Below are positions 51,201 through 64,000 of a DNA stretch of 64,000 nt, one piece after another (position 1 is the stretch's first letter; each line of letters opens with the position of its first letter). The stretch spans positions 62,001 to 126,000 of the forward strand of contig CALSFV010000346.1 of the NCBI GenBank assembly GCA_943737045.1, given 5' to 3'. Origin of the DNA: Parapristionchus giblindavisi. Its lineage: Eukaryota; Nematoda; Chromadorea; Rhabditida; Diplogasteridae. A program made the translations under genes and the position numbers. Under the pieces are notes generated by a model. That model made no database searches. It saw only the letters and a program-made list of their open reading frames with translations, and was not told the DNA's origin.

Positions 51201-54200
51201 ATGGGCTGACGAGAAAATAACACTAGGCAGGGGGAATGTCATTCCAACATTTAGAGCAGAGGCCCCTTTGATCAACAACAAGAGAAATAAGAGGGCTAAA
51301 GTGCTGTAAAGAAACTTATGCATCAACCTAATACAACAAATTGCGGTAGTAGAAAGTAGCATGGAATGTCATTTCTTGCTTTCAGTAGCGAATTTGAAAT
51401 CTTCTTGAAAAGAAAAACGCAGCTTTCAAGCGTAATTTCGATAACAATATATGCTTTACATTCCTTTTATACCTATACTTTAAAAAAAATTCCCCCCTCT
51501 AAACCTTTAAACGTCCATTTTTCAGTACACGTGCGAGAAGCAAGAAGAATACTACAATGCCGATCGACCTTCTTTTTTCTTCATTCATGAATAAATCATT
51601 TACATTGCTTTGATGTATTCCTAAGCGGTTCCAATACCACTAAGATATTTTTAAACACAATGAGAAATCAAAATATGATCAGATAAAATCAAAATATGAT
51701 CAGAAGAAATCAAGATCTGATCAGGTGAAATCAAGATCTGATCATGCCGAAAACAAATTAGGATTTCTCCTGATCAGATCTTGATTTCTCCAGATCTAAC
51801 TTTGATCGAATTACCTGAGTATTAACATTACTTATTTAATTTATTGGGTACAGAATTTTGCACGACAAATACAGTCTACAGTATCCCATTGGACCCTAAC
51901 AATATGCTTCGAGAGCTAGATAACTAACTACTAACGAAACCCCGTTTCAACAAAACCAATCATACATTTTCGCCCCACCCACAATCTGTTGTTTTTGCGA
52001 ATTATAAACTGACCCGAAATTAGAACAAAACTGATCCGATCTCAAGTACTCGAAACTGACCCGATAAGTGGTGATTCTTACTAATCTCGATCTCCCGCAT
52101 ATTCCTAGATGGGTTTAGAGTCTCAAAACTGACCGCGTCGACAAAAGTGCTCACTCACAATGTGGGTGCTCGAAAATGTATGAAACCAATACCAAACTTT
52201 TATACTAAGCGAAGAAAAACCGCGCCGGGTTGATCGATAATCATTTGCAATGACGATCTTGACAAAGCCACCCGGCAGATTCGCGTTTCTTCCTGCTGAT
52301 AAGATAAAATTCACTCACTTCGTGTCCATCCTCGAAGGTGGCCTCATGAATGAGTAGGTCAGCGTCCTTTCCGTGCTCGACAAGCAGATCGCACGGTTTC
52401 GTGTCACCCGAGAAGACTACCTGTTATGAGACCCTTTTTTTAATTTAAAAAATTACAACGTATTTTGGACAACATTATTTCATCTTTGCTTGAATGCGCA
52501 TGCAAAACCTATATTTGTACCTTATAATTAGTTCAATTAATATGTATTGAACAGTTTAATTAGAACCACGGTAATATTATCTTCATAAGCATTGTGCAGT
52601 AAAAGAGCCTGCCAGGTATTATTATGCGGTAGACTGCATTCTACAATAACACAAATGTGTGAAACCACGAATAAACAGGGCGCATTTCAGTTGTAATTAG
52701 ACATTGAAAATTTTTTTTTAAACAAGAATAACGGAGAAAGCATATTTCAATGCATTTTACATTGTCTTAAATGAAATAAACTACATAATAATATACCATT
52801 CGACACGTTTTTTATAACATTATTTAATTTTAACATTAATCTGCATGTATATTTGTACAAAAAAACATATATTTGTACCTTTTAAATAACATTAATTTAA
52901 TAATAATCGTACCTTCTTTCCGTTCGAAGTCCTGAACACAAAACCGTTCGCCATGCGTGTGTGGTGTACCTGAAAGGCGACCTTCCTTATTTGCACTCAA
53001 AAACCCCCAATACCCCACCACTAGCGCCTTGTCGACGTTTCACAAACATTGACACCACTACCGTACCTGGACAGCGAGAGCTCCCTGGAGCTGCCAGAGC
53101 TCCTCATCGTATAGCTCCGTCGGCACCTTTGCCAGCATGTCGCTTGTCGTTGGAGGAAGAGCGGCGTCTGAAGGAATCACGACGTCAATCAATAATATTC
53201 AATCAATGCAAAAGACCTATCTTAATACTAGTGAACGGCTTCTTAACTTTCGTAACTTAACCTAACATTATATTTGATGAACAAATGAGCAAATAAATAA
53301 TATTATAAATATATAAAATCAAAGAACTCAGTTAATTGAATAGATGTTAATCAACGCATGTCTAATGGTCTAATGATGTCTAATGGTTTTTTGTGTAATG
53401 TGTAATGCCTAATCTTAATGGTTTCTTCCACCGGCAAGTGCCCAGACCCCCGTCACATTCAAGTTCCTCGGATACTATAACCACGCCAAGTAAATAGAAC
53501 TTCCAATTCGTGGAGAACACTCCATTTCAATAAACATAACCATAATTGACCTCCATTATCGAACCGTGGCCTCTTCGGAGATCCGGGTGGACTACCTCCG
53601 TACCTCGGCATACCGTTACTCGTAGCCAGATCGACAACCTTAATATATTATTATTATTACTACTATTAATAAAAACTCTTCTCAATACAATTATTATCTT
53701 TCGCAATATTCCTTAATCTTTAATGTTTCACCCAATCTTAAGATCAATCAATAATATCCAACTCGTAAATCAATCAATAATCACCTCGACATATCGTTCA
53801 AGATCCTCGAAGCAATGAGTGTACGTCCTGAGTGGTTTCATCACATTCTTGTTACAGATGAGGACGAGTGGACGATAGGGAATACCTGTATAATGAAATG
53901 ATTAATTAATTAATTGTAATAAATAAATAATTAATTAAGTAATTAATATAGAAACAGAGAATCACATCAACAAAATATGGGTACGTATTGCTAGTTTCCT
54001 TCAAAACATTTGCAAATCGTCGAAGTCAAAGCTTGATATCACATTACATGAACACCCTCCCCGCTGGTTCCTTGTCACACATATTCGATATGATCACTGC
54101 TAAAGTCGGCTTACTCAATAACTCATGTGCAGGCGTAGACATTGACTATGAACTAGGAACTATTGACTATTTACATATCCAACTTGAGATAAATAAAATC

Positions 54201-54505
54201 AACTACAACACAAGCATCCTCGCTCACTCTAATTATGCACTGCACATTGCATTCACTTGTTCACTTGTACCATATCGCACTGAATTATCGTCAAAGAGAG
54301 GGATCATGGTGTCATGGTTGAGTTCCCCCCTTTAAAACCCATTAAAATTTCCATACCCCCCCTCCCCAACCCCCAATGCTGTGATCCAGTTATTGCAGCT
54401 ATTCCCATTCCCTTATTAATTTATTTATTCTACATTTATCATTTTCGTTCATCTGTTTTAATCACATAAGGAAATAAATATTATTATTAACTAAATAAGT
54501 CTCGA

Positions 54506-54592
<87 letters not shown>

Positions 54593-57500
54593 AATTATAT
54601 AGAGATAAAATCGAAATCGCAAATCCATATCATTTCTGCTTTTTAAAAACATTTAGAACCATATATTATATTTCATGAACAAAAGAGTAAACAAATAAAT
54701 AATAAATAAACATTACCACAACTCTCGAACGCCTCCACCCTCTTCTCGATGATCGTGTACAATCCATTCATGTGATCTTGATGTGCGTGAGTGATGAAGA
54801 TTGCGTGCAGATGCAACATAACCTATGCAAATATCATTAAATAAATACGTATAAATACGTAAATCAATAAATATAATTAAATAAATACTTATTTATATAA
54901 ATAAATGTAATTAATATGCAATTAAATGCATATTAAAGATTATGGTAAAGTACAAACAACAAAATACAAACTACAAACCTCTCTGCACATCTCATCGTCC
55001 AGAATCACTCGCAGCTGTCCGTACGTCGCCTCGCCTACGTCGACGAGGAAGGCCGACGTCGGACTTGTCTCCAATAGGTAGCCCGATACCTGCACGTTAA
55101 AGGATATATAAATATTGAATGGTTCCGCAAAGAACTATCATTCGCGACTATTCAACGACTGGGAAATCACAAGTGTGAAACAGCCAATCACCAGGTACTA
55201 ATCGGCATTGGCATATCTCGATTTTCATGTTTTCACCATTCTTCTGTGCAAACTAATCGAAAACACTTCAATCAGAACAAAAATCACTTACGACTAATCA
55301 ATAAATCATCCAGAATTAATCAATAAATACTCACATTACGGTACTTGGATGGTGTGGCAGACGATGTCCCCAGGAAGGTTACACGTGGGAATGATGATGA
55401 TGAGGCAGAAGAGGTCGAGGCCGCGTCTAACGCTGCTGCCGCTCAAAATAATTCAATCAATAATCAGTGATTCAATCAATAACCACTTCACCATCCTGTT
55501 TAATCAAAAGATCATCGCAAAAAGTCTAGCGAACGGTCGATGTGGATATATCAAAAATTCGGTATATTAATTCAATTTATTTTTATTTAATTAAATTCAA
55601 TCTTTATTCCATCAGAGTGCACATCTTTTTTATGCACAGTGGATGTTTTGAGAAAACAACTAATATTCAATAATCAATGCAGTATAACACGCTATCTTAG
55701 AAAATCGACATAGGTGCGGTATCGACGAAAAATGGATTTTTCTGTTTTATGTATGATAATTACAGGCTCAATGAGTAAAGTTCACTGGCACTTGGAAATT
55801 CCTTCCAATTGAAAATTCGCTTCAGGAGGTGACCACACAACGATTTGGCGCCTTTTCCTAAAAGGTTTATTTTGAATCCAATCAATGCGGGAGTGGACGC
55901 AATCGACTCCTTAACTAATTCTAAGAAACTATTGTCAAGGGGAGTTTTTCGATCAACGGTCAACGAAGGCTGGAATTTTGAATTTTCGAAAAAAATTTCA
56001 CATTTAATTAATTTTCACTATTTTGCTACAACAACCCTACGTTTTTTTATTTGCTTAATCGCTTCTAAATATCATAACACAGCTTCAGTTTAAAAATCAT
56101 AATTTTTTAAAAATACGATTACGGTGAATAAATCATTTTTATAATGAAGTCGTGAATTATGGTGTGGCACCTACAGTATCCCGAATCGTTCAATTTAGAA
56201 ATCTGGTAGTTTTAAACATATTTTACCGCTGTTCCTGACATGACTAAGGTATACGACTACTCCTCGTCTTCGGAGTGCACCCGTGCCAAAGTGCTGATGT
56301 CGATGAAAATTGACAATTTTCGTAAATTGATCACTATTTCGTTGTTTGTGATCCAATATCGATAAAAATTGGATCACTATACCATATTATCATCTATGCA
56401 AACATACTATAAAAAAAAGAGAATCGGTTGACTGCGAAGAAAGTTATTGTTGAAAAACCAAAATATTGTAGAATATTTGCCAGCACTGTACCGTGCAGGT
56501 GCACTCCGAAGACGAGGAGTAGTCGTATATCTTAGTCATGTCAGGAACAGCGGTAAAATATGTTTAAAACTACCAGATTTCTAAATTGATCGATTCGAGA
56601 TACTGTAGGTGCCACACCATAATTCACGACTTCATTATAAAAATGATTTATTCACCGTAATCGTATTTTTTAAAAATTATGATTTTTAAACTGAAGCTGT
56701 GTTATGATAATTAGAAGCGATTAAGCAAATAAAAAAACGTAGGGTTGTTGTAGCAAAATAGTGAAAATTAATTAAATGTGAAATTTTTTTCGAAAATTCA
56801 AAATTCCAGCCTTCGTTGACCGTTGATCGAAAAACTTCCCTTGACAATAGTTTCTCAGAATTAGCTAAGGAGTCTATTGCGTCCACTCCCGCATCAATTG
56901 GATTCAAAATAAACCTTTTAGGAAAAGGCGCCAAATCGTTGTGTGGTCACCTCCTGAAGCGAATTTTCAATTGGAAGGAATTTCCAAGTGCCAGTGAACT
57001 TCACTCATTGAGCCTGTAATTATCATACATAAAACAGAAAAATCTATTTTTCATCGATACCAAAAAATATCCGAGTTGTTGAATTCTCTCAGATAGTGTT
57101 TTGTATACAATAATAGTAGTAACCACGACTACGTCATTGCTAATCAATATTCCCAAACTGTCAGTCAATCAATATTCAGGGATTCGTAAACTACAGTAGC
57201 ACCACACTTACCCTCCGTAGCCACCCTTATGTCCTCCTTAGCCGTCTCTCTCCACTCCTCGGCTACCGTACCCTCTTGTCCTACCATATCCTCCTTGAGA
57301 TCGAGTACGATCGGCTCCTCGCCCTGACATGAACGAGATTGCACATATCACATCATAAGTTTTTTTTTTAATTCAAAAGATCAAAGATCAATCTCGTCCA
57401 TAAGCCCACCTTCAGCGTTCTCATCTGCCATCTCTGCAGCGGTGCGGCTCGTAGCCAGATGCCATCCTGCACGCCGAGATCACGTTCCTGAACAGGTTTT

Positions 57501-59552
57501 TTAAAATGTTATCACAAATCAATAATTTCAAATATAAATCAATATCGATTATTGCGCGATATCGTAAGCTACAAAAATTCCCCACAATACTGCACTTCAA
57601 GTATCTTTTTCGTACCAATTGAAGCGAAAATCTTCGAATCAAAGGCACACACTACTTGTTTTGTGAAATACATCGCACCCGCTGATTCCGCGCCACACCA
57701 CAAATACATAGGCGTGAGGGCATCATGAAAATCAGTAACGATTCTACAGCGAAACCGATTGAATGGACAAAATCTAACAATTATAAAAGTCGATGATAAT
57801 TTCAAATCAATCGTTTAAAAAACATTAGAAACCATGGATGGTTGCAACAAACAGATGGCAGCTAGATATTAAACAGATTCACGATACCTACCCCCAGTAA
57901 AAGTTTACATTCACATTAGATTTACAATTGTAAGATGTCGACCATACATTTTCGCCCCACCCACAATCTGTTGTTTTTGGGAATTATAAACTGACCCGAA
58001 ATTAGAACAAAACTGACCCGGCCTGGGGTGATTCTTACTAATCTTGATCTCCCGCATATTCCTAGATGGGTTTCGAGTCTCAAAACTGACCGCATCCACC
58101 AAAAGTGCTCACTCACAATGTGGGTACTCGAAAATGTATGATGGTAAATTAATAATTGTATGGATCCAATAATTGGAAACACAAACCACCTTCATTCACT
58201 TCTTGGTCTTGTCCAGTCTATCTATAATTCCCCATAAATAGCCAAAACCCGCCGGCGATCAAGTACATACATGGGCGGGGTACCTGGAGCTCGATTCTAC
58301 AGGGGGTATTCTAACGAAAAATGGTTAATTTTTCAGGGGGGCTTTCACCTTTTTTATCAAAAAAATACACATAAACGTCATTTTAACAGGGGGCATTCCA
58401 CAAATTTTCGAAAAGCCCTAATTTTACAGGGGGGGCACCCCCATGTCGGCGCCCATGTGTGATCAAGTAGCTCCACCCTTTGTTAATAGAAGTGCTACAG
58501 TATGCTAATTCACTCAACATTTGTATTCAACCTATTGATTAAATTAGAACAATCAATCAATAAATGTTCTACCTGCGTCACAACACCCCTCCATCCTCGT
58601 GGTCGCAGCTCATCAAAGAGGGCTGGCTGCAGTGAGTGCAACAGTCGTGCGTGCTTGTACATCGAATCGATTGGAGGAACGGCGGGTCCGGTGCCGTTGA
58701 CCACGATGTGTCTGCAGATTAGATATCATAAACGTCAATCAATCAATAAATAAATCAATCAATTAATCAATATCTATCAAAATTTTCAAGACATAGTACT
58801 AGTCAGACATGAAGAATCGCATCATATAAAATGTAGACGACATAATATCATTCAATGCAAAATAAATAGCAAATAAAGCAATATAACTTAACCAGGCACA
58901 TTTTGGTTTCGTCAATTGAATATAGTACCGGACAATGAGATTTTTTAATAAAGTAACAACATGCTCGACATACATAAATGATTCAAGCCCTGTTATATTA
59001 AATTTGGAAAAGAAAAGCACATTCAATTGCCGTCTCCTCTCTTTTCGAGACTTTGGAAGTTCAAATCTCTAACATGATATTACCTGCACTGTTCCCCCAG
59101 TGACTCCGCCCATTGTCGGTACGCCGGCGTCTGGAGGACGTGCTCTGACGTCAGATGGACGACAAAGTCAAGACGATGTGTGGCCGCTGCGCCCGACATC
59201 GACTGCAAATTTTAACAATACTATAGGTCCATTTAATGTATACATGGTTCTAGTGGAAAATCGTATTCCAAATACAAGCCAAGTATTTGATATAGTAACC
59301 AAACACCGATCCGCCGGGTGCCGACAATGTCTTGAATATCGCGCGTTTGAAAGGCTCCACAAAGATTCAATATGCATTCCGATGTTTGCATTTTTATTTT
59401 ACAAATAAATAAATAATGATAGATCACCCACATTAACAATAGAGTTATCGATGAGCGACCGTGCGTATCCCTCGTCCGCACAGTCCACAATGAGCGCCCT
59501 CCGCTTCTCCGCTGAGGCCCGAGCGTCATCCATCATCTGGAAAGCAAATATG

Positions 59553-59612
<60 letters not shown>

Positions 59613-61159
59613 TCAAAAACCCACAACATCATCCGGATTGATCACTTTTCCATTGGCCAACGTGATCGACTCGCCGCTCTTGAGCTTGCCAATGAGCGGA
59701 CCCTTGGGCACCTGCGATCAGGAAGAAGATCAAAGATCAGTCAGACAAAGATCAAAGATCAGCTGATCAAAGATCACAGTTCAAACCTGGAAGGACATAA
59801 GCTTGGTGGGATCGACACGTCGCGGCGGATCCTTCATCTCGATGTAGTAAGCAACGTCGGTCGCATTCTAAATCGAGATATATTTGTGATTGATTCCAAG
59901 AAAATTGCGAACTCATCACGTCTGAGCCAATTAAGCTGGTGATATCAATTCTTTGAAACAGCAATCTACCATGCATTGCGTATGGACAATTAAAAAAAAG
60001 GCCATAGTGACCGACCGAAAATCACGATAATCATTTTTTTCGAACTCCAAATGATGCAAAAACCTACGTCTCTAAATTGCCCAGAGTTACCGTAACCCCA
60101 ACCTACCGTACCTTTCTCGTCGAGACCTTGCCACCCTTCTCATCCGACAGCAATGGAATGTACTGTATCCGCAGACCGGCATCCTCGTACGAATCGTGCG
60201 TGGCCAGTGTGCACTCTTCCACCTGCAAGAGATCAAAGATCAATTTGGATCCAAATCAAAGATCAAAAAATCAGTACTCTAATCTACCGTAACCCAGTCT
60301 AGCTTATTCACCATACATTTTCATACCCTCACCAGGTGAGGATCGAACCATATATGGCTGATTTTCAGGATCTCACTGTATGATTCTCGTTTTTATGTGA
60401 AAAAATTGCAATTTGAGCGAAAAAAACAACGAGTTTTCCTACATTGACCCACTATATTAAAGGTCCTGTGAGGACGATGCAAATGTATGTTATTCACCGT
60501 GCCCGGATACTGCACGGGATCGTCAGGGTCGGGCGTCTGCTGAATGAGAAAACGTGATCACAGGATCAAACTACACACTACATACTATTTTATCAAGTGG
60601 GCATATGCGGGCAACATTCGGGGAAAAACAGGTTGAAATTTTTCGAGCATGGCTGGCCGCATGGGAAATAGTGAAACAAATCTTTAGAATATCAATAATG
60701 AAATACGGTTTTTGCTTAACAAATACACACTGCCTTTCGAAGGGATGCCCACTTATGACCAAAGATCAAAGATCAAAGATCAATGATCACTAACCGACGA
60801 TGGATACTTGACGGAGCCAAAGTCCGAGTCTTGGAAGGGTCGGATACATTCGAGAAAGTGCTTCACGTTCACGGCACCGTGCAGACGAGTCGACAGCGAG
60901 TTCGCCTCCTTTAAATAAATCAACAATTAATTAAAGATTTTTTTTTATTTTCGTAGGCCGCTTTTTTCATTTTTATTATTTTTAACTTCAATGAATCGAT
61001 TTATGGGATATCTGTATATTGCATAATTAAGCCTACTGTCAGGAACACGGAATCAACGGGTGCTCTTTGCGACCAAAAAGAGAAGGAATAGCTCGTTTAT
61101 TTAAAAAAAAACCTTGGCGAGTAGAATGGACGAGATGCCCGCAATGTTCTCCCATACGC
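48286..61159 (-). CDS. hoe-1: Long-form RNase Z (ELAC2 / HOE-1), 5' end outside the window
   Basis: Endonuclease that removes the 3' trailer from nuclear and mitochondrial pre-tRNA. Twenty-two exons, all phases consistent, 715 aa in the window: 61159-61113, 60908-60795, 60539-60498, 60222-60112, 59867-59787, 59711-59628, 59536-59432, 59202-59084, 58711-58573, 57487-57410, 57323-57212, 55435-55335, 55089-54979, 54822-54717, 53885-53785, 53638-53551, 53167-53067, 52969-52913, 52420-52319, 49292-49182, 48695-48583, 48412-48286. The N-terminal half-domain begins at [15 protein letters not shown] (first ~50-100 residues missing). The catalytic half has [27 protein letters not shown], metal motif [33 protein letters not shown] and [13 protein letters not shown] basic tail ([10 protein letters not shown]) ends it. 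An insert rich in Pro/Gly ([12 protein letters not shown]) precedes the exon at 53167. Intron 49293-52318 is 3 kb and full of repeats. Confidence 0.97.
49297..49590. repeat. 152-bp tandem duplication at an exon boundary
   Basis: Two direct copies (about 49297-49448 and 49449-49590) begin within the acceptor tract of the hoe-1 exon at 49292. They include TACTCAGGTAATTCGATCAA. An inverted match to this sequence is at 51790-51825, so the region may be bounded by inverted repeats. Confidence 0.85.
50521..50953. mobile_element. CAAGG-family hairpin element in an RNase Z intron
   Basis: Left end CAAGGAGTCTC, right end GATTCCCCTTG, followed by TTA. The left flank is TTAA, so the target duplication is not clean. 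The right arm is homologous to 35493-35927. The left arm is strongly diverged. Confidence 0.6.
50957..51362 (-). pseudogene. Possible nested secreted-protein frame with one stop
   Basis: A minus-strand frame from about 51326 begins [20 protein letters not shown], a textbook signal-peptide pattern followed by ASA. It continues in the same frame, across a single TAG at about 51118, into a further ~50 codons with two close cysteine pairs (KKCFPF, SCYNDC) before the CAAGG element. Part of it (TTGATGCATA) recurs inverted at about 50487-50515, so it may belong to a larger inverted repeat. No family recognised. It lies in an intron of hoe-1 on the same strand. Confidence 0.3.
51961..52180. mobile_element. 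MITE, family CATACATTTTCG, copy 1
   Basis: Terminal inverted repeats CATACATTTTCG / CGAAAATGTATG. The interior (CCACCCACAATCTG, AAACTGACCCGAAATTAG) is about 85-90 percent like 57944-58141 by eye, in the same orientation. A partial third copy begins at 60313. In a hoe-1 intron. Confidence 0.88.
54513..54592. repeat. CT microsatellite
   Basis: About 40 uninterrupted CT dinucleotides within a hoe-1 intron. Confidence 0.98.
55684..57105. mobile_element. 1.4-kb palindromic element, copy B
   Basis: Arms of about 600 bp run from CACGCTATCTTAGAAAATCG to CTCTCAGATAGTGTTTTG and are very similar to each other. Homologous to copy A (37128-38462). The central block is asymmetric: GTGCACTCCGAAGACGAGG sits on one side in each copy. 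It occupies the intron between exons 57323-57212 and 55435-55335 of hoe-1. Confidence 0.9.
57944..58141. mobile_element. MITE, family CATACATTTTCG, copy 2
   Basis: See 51961-52180. Both ends intact; about 20 bp shorter than copy 1 in the middle. Confidence 0.88.
59550..59612. repeat. ATA/AAT microsatellite
   Basis: About 20 uninterrupted AAT triplets, 15 bases from the acceptor of the hoe-1 exon at 59536 and 16 bases from the donor at 59628, filling almost the whole of that short intron. Confidence 0.97.
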
Positions 61160-61951
61160 CTGTAAATTAGCGAAATAAGAACGTATTAATCGAAATCGAA
61201 ATCATAATAAAAAATAATAAAAAACATATCATCGAAACAATCGTAATCGATAATTACAGTTGATGAAGTAATGAAAAATAGCAATAACGCTGATCTATGA
61301 TAGTGTGCGGATGCAGATCATGATGGGAGAGGAGAGAGGTAAGGGAGGGGAGGGGAAGGGAAGGGGAGAGAGGGGAGAGAGAAAGTGAAAAAAATAGATT
61401 AAATGGATGATGGATGTCATATCGTAATGGGCGAGAAGAACATTAACAGGGTCAAGATATACCAGGGGAGTGAGAACGGGGACAGAGATGACTGATATAA
61501 GATAAGAAGAGTAGTAATAACATCACCACTCATACATAGCAGTCGGTCGCTCTTTATACTAATTGGTAAAAAAATTAATGAACTGGTATTAAAAAAACCA
61601 ATACATTAAAGAACGACAGTCCATTCTGTGACAATACGTATTCCCAATAAATGTTTCCTTAAAAACCCGAAATAAACTTATTTTGATCACTTGTTTCACT
61701 AAAGATCAGCCTTTAACTCTACGCAAATGAAAAGGCAGAGGCAACCGCCCGCGAAATCCATGCCCCACGATATCTACAACACGGCAAGAGAGACATCGCC
61801 GGTAGTATGAAGTTTAAAAAAGCGTTCTAAAAAAACTCAATCAGCAAACAAACCACTCCCTCTCACAACATCAAAAACCCTAATACTTCTTCAACCACCC
61901 ATAACGCTTATCTCTGGGTGTCTGCGCACTCTCATCACTCAACAGTTTCTA

Positions 61952-61993
<42 letters not shown>

Positions 61994-64000
61994 ATCACTG
62001 ACAAAGACCCACATGCAATACCAGACATTTGGGCGCGAGAATTTGAATAGTGACCAACCACCCACTGGACAGATGTAGGGAGAGAGAGAGATGAGGTACG
62101 CAAGATGAGAGGGGATAATACACACACACTAGCATCCAAGTGTAGACAGAATAAATTATTGGGCCTACCAGGTGGACTTTACATAAATATTGTTATAATT
62201 ATTGCCCACAAACAACCACAAGCCATAACTTCAACCACCATACGTTATTCGTTTTTTTCAAAAGCATCATAAGTGATCCGATTTTCCTGGAAATCCAAAA
62301 ATGACCAATCCGAAATTTTCCTGAAGGAACATATTCAGTGACTGACACTACCTATGTCAACGGCCTCTCCCTCGACCTCTGACTTCTACATTGCATTTGA
62401 TCAACAACAACACTCATCCATAACTCTTGTGGAACTCACTCATACTCGAGATCACAGACGTTTGTCAAACATTTCTTTTTCATTCATCATCTCATCTCGC
62501 TTGCAAGGTACACACATGACAGCTATGCATCTGACGGAAAGGCCTCCGTGTGAACATCGAGCTATCACGTATAACGCCGACCTCACATGTCTCCACGTGC
62601 TACGAGAGGCTTCGCAAAGTAGGAAAATACTTCGAAAGATATGGGAGTGAACGACAGCATACAATAACACTAGGAATGAAAGATAGTGCCACTTCAAGAA
62701 TACTTTAAGTAAAGTACGAGTGAAACGTAAGACTACTTAAAGAAGGGGAACACTGAGTAACGAGAGTGGGAGAAGAAGAAATGGAGAGTAGGTAAATCTC
62801 AATTCTCCTCTCCGCTGTCTCTGTACATCCTTCATGTCTATCTCCCTCTCCATCTATTCCTCCTTTACCTCCCATACTCAACTTCATTCTTTAGTTTACT
62901 CCAACTTCATTCGAGCGCACGGAATGAGTATTCACATTCGCAATATTCCTGGGAACAACCACCCACAAACACTGGTCATTCCGGGTTTCTCGTGACTATT
63001 GACAAACTCTTGAGAGAAATCTGAGCAGAGACCATCATTCGCACCCTAGTTGATTTGTGTTTCAACGATGCCACAAGAATCCGGTGTCAATCAAGCACCC
63101 CGATTTCTCGAAAATTATTCATCCCCACTTCAGAACACCTTTATTCTGGTTATCCGCAAAGGGAACACCTTCCACTTGTGCTCATAAAACATGTGCAAAA
63201 AAGTGGACCAGGAACGAACAGGGGGCACATAGGCCACAATGTTCGGATGGGAAATGAGAATAGACAATAGTAGATACACGAGATCCGCCACTCTCATCCC
63301 TCAATCATCCTCCTCCTCCGCCCTCTCATCCATCCCTCCACTAAAGTATGTATGTTTGGGGTGGGCACGTGTGCACCCAAAAGAAGAGACGAAGCGAAAA
63401 TACGATGAATAGACGACGGAAAATGCACGCCACACCCGCTTTCGGAGGTGCACACAACCAGGCTAATGAGAGGAATAAAATCATCGTTCACATATCGCCA
63501 CACATCACACGCCATTAGGTACACAATACCATTTAATATCGCAGGACTTCGTGTGCCTTGGATAACAGAACAATAAGGACTTGACCTCTTCAATTTTATC
63601 ATATAATCAGCGCGTTTTGCTAAATTCTAAGCACGCTCTCACGTGTATTTCACTATCTCATGATATTAAATCACTTCTCCTTCCATACAAAAGCTTCGTA
63701 TACTTTGCTCTTCTCCCTTATCCCCCTCTTATCAAAACAAACAATAGCACTTTTCTGCATATACTGTTGTGTGAACAGTACTCCTCGCATTCTCTTACAC
63801 CAACTGTCATGTTGTCAAAAATCTACAACAATCGTTACGAGTACAAAGTGTCAACGAAAACTTAATTTGATATAAATAAACCTTAACCTAACTTAATACA
63901 AGTATACAACTACTGATTAATTAGGCTCTTGAGCCACTACTCCAGTAAGTACCCCGCTCCACTCATCCATCGACCAACTCATTAAATGTACACATGGACC
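61160..64000. other. Region right of the last recognised RNase Z exon
   Basis: Probably an intron or the 5' flank of hoe-1. Holds GGGGA-rich sequence (61330-61385) and TC microsatellite patches (61955-61992). A degraded piece of the AAGTCTACTTAAA repeat is at about 62700-62745. I searched the minus strand for the missing RNase Z N terminus (a FNCGEG-like motif) and did not see it. No gene called. Confidence 0.5.

Noticed and set aside
59451..59942. 163-codon plus-strand frame with poly-Ile
   Set aside because: Antisense to three hoe-1 exons, bridged by an AAT microsatellite.

Overview
The window looks like nuclear DNA of a free-living nematode. Evidence: split genes with short introns and TTTCAG-type acceptors, an SL-like trans-splice acceptor just before one start codon, very dense small hairpin transposons, and proteins that match animal families. 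A diplogastrid or other non-Caenorhabditis rhabditid would fit, but I cannot prove the species. Nothing here is prokaryotic: no operons, ribosome binding sites or CRISPR.

Layout. (1) 1-4100: no convincing gene, only hairpins and a tRNA-like element. (2) 4162-5248 (+): a small predicted single-pass membrane protein. (3) 7191-8388 (-) and 10468-15577 (+): an oppositely oriented paralog pair; the plus copy is a complete 504-residue protein ending in a FYVE-like zinc finger, the minus copy has only the first half of the finger. (4) 16428-22943 (-): an EPS8 homolog from just after the PTB region to the SH3 domain and stop. (5) 23529-30500: transposon territory: a 5'-truncated non-LTR retrotransposon, a foldback element with minisatellite arms, two arrays of a ~34-nt unit bounded by splice-like signals, and a near-perfect palindrome. 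(6) 31239-32700: a canonical histone H3 pseudogene split by a 499-bp hairpin element, beside a stray copy of the last exon of the RNase Z gene found 16 kb away. (7) 33581-39288 (-): complete TRMT10-type tRNA m1G9 methyltransferase, 12 exons, 408 aa. (8) 40922-47622 (-): complete Miro mitochondrial Rho GTPase, 19 exons, 638 aa. (9) 48286-61159 (-): long-form RNase Z (ELAC2 / HOE-1), 22 exons in the window, 5' end missing. (10) 61160-64000: no gene recognised.

The three right-hand genes are all on the minus strand: two process tRNA (TRMT10 methylates G9; ELAC2 cuts the 3' trailer, in mitochondria too) and the third (Miro) moves mitochondria. They are separate genes 0.7-1.6 kb apart, not an operon by any signal I can see. 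For TRMT10, Miro and RNase Z the reading phases agree across every exon junction I drew, which strongly supports those models.

The most unusual content is the mobile DNA: at least six hairpin or palindrome families, several with readable target duplications (TTA, TTAA, TA), some carrying tRNA-like pol III promoter boxes between terminal inverted repeats, and an array of tandem pseudo-microexons.
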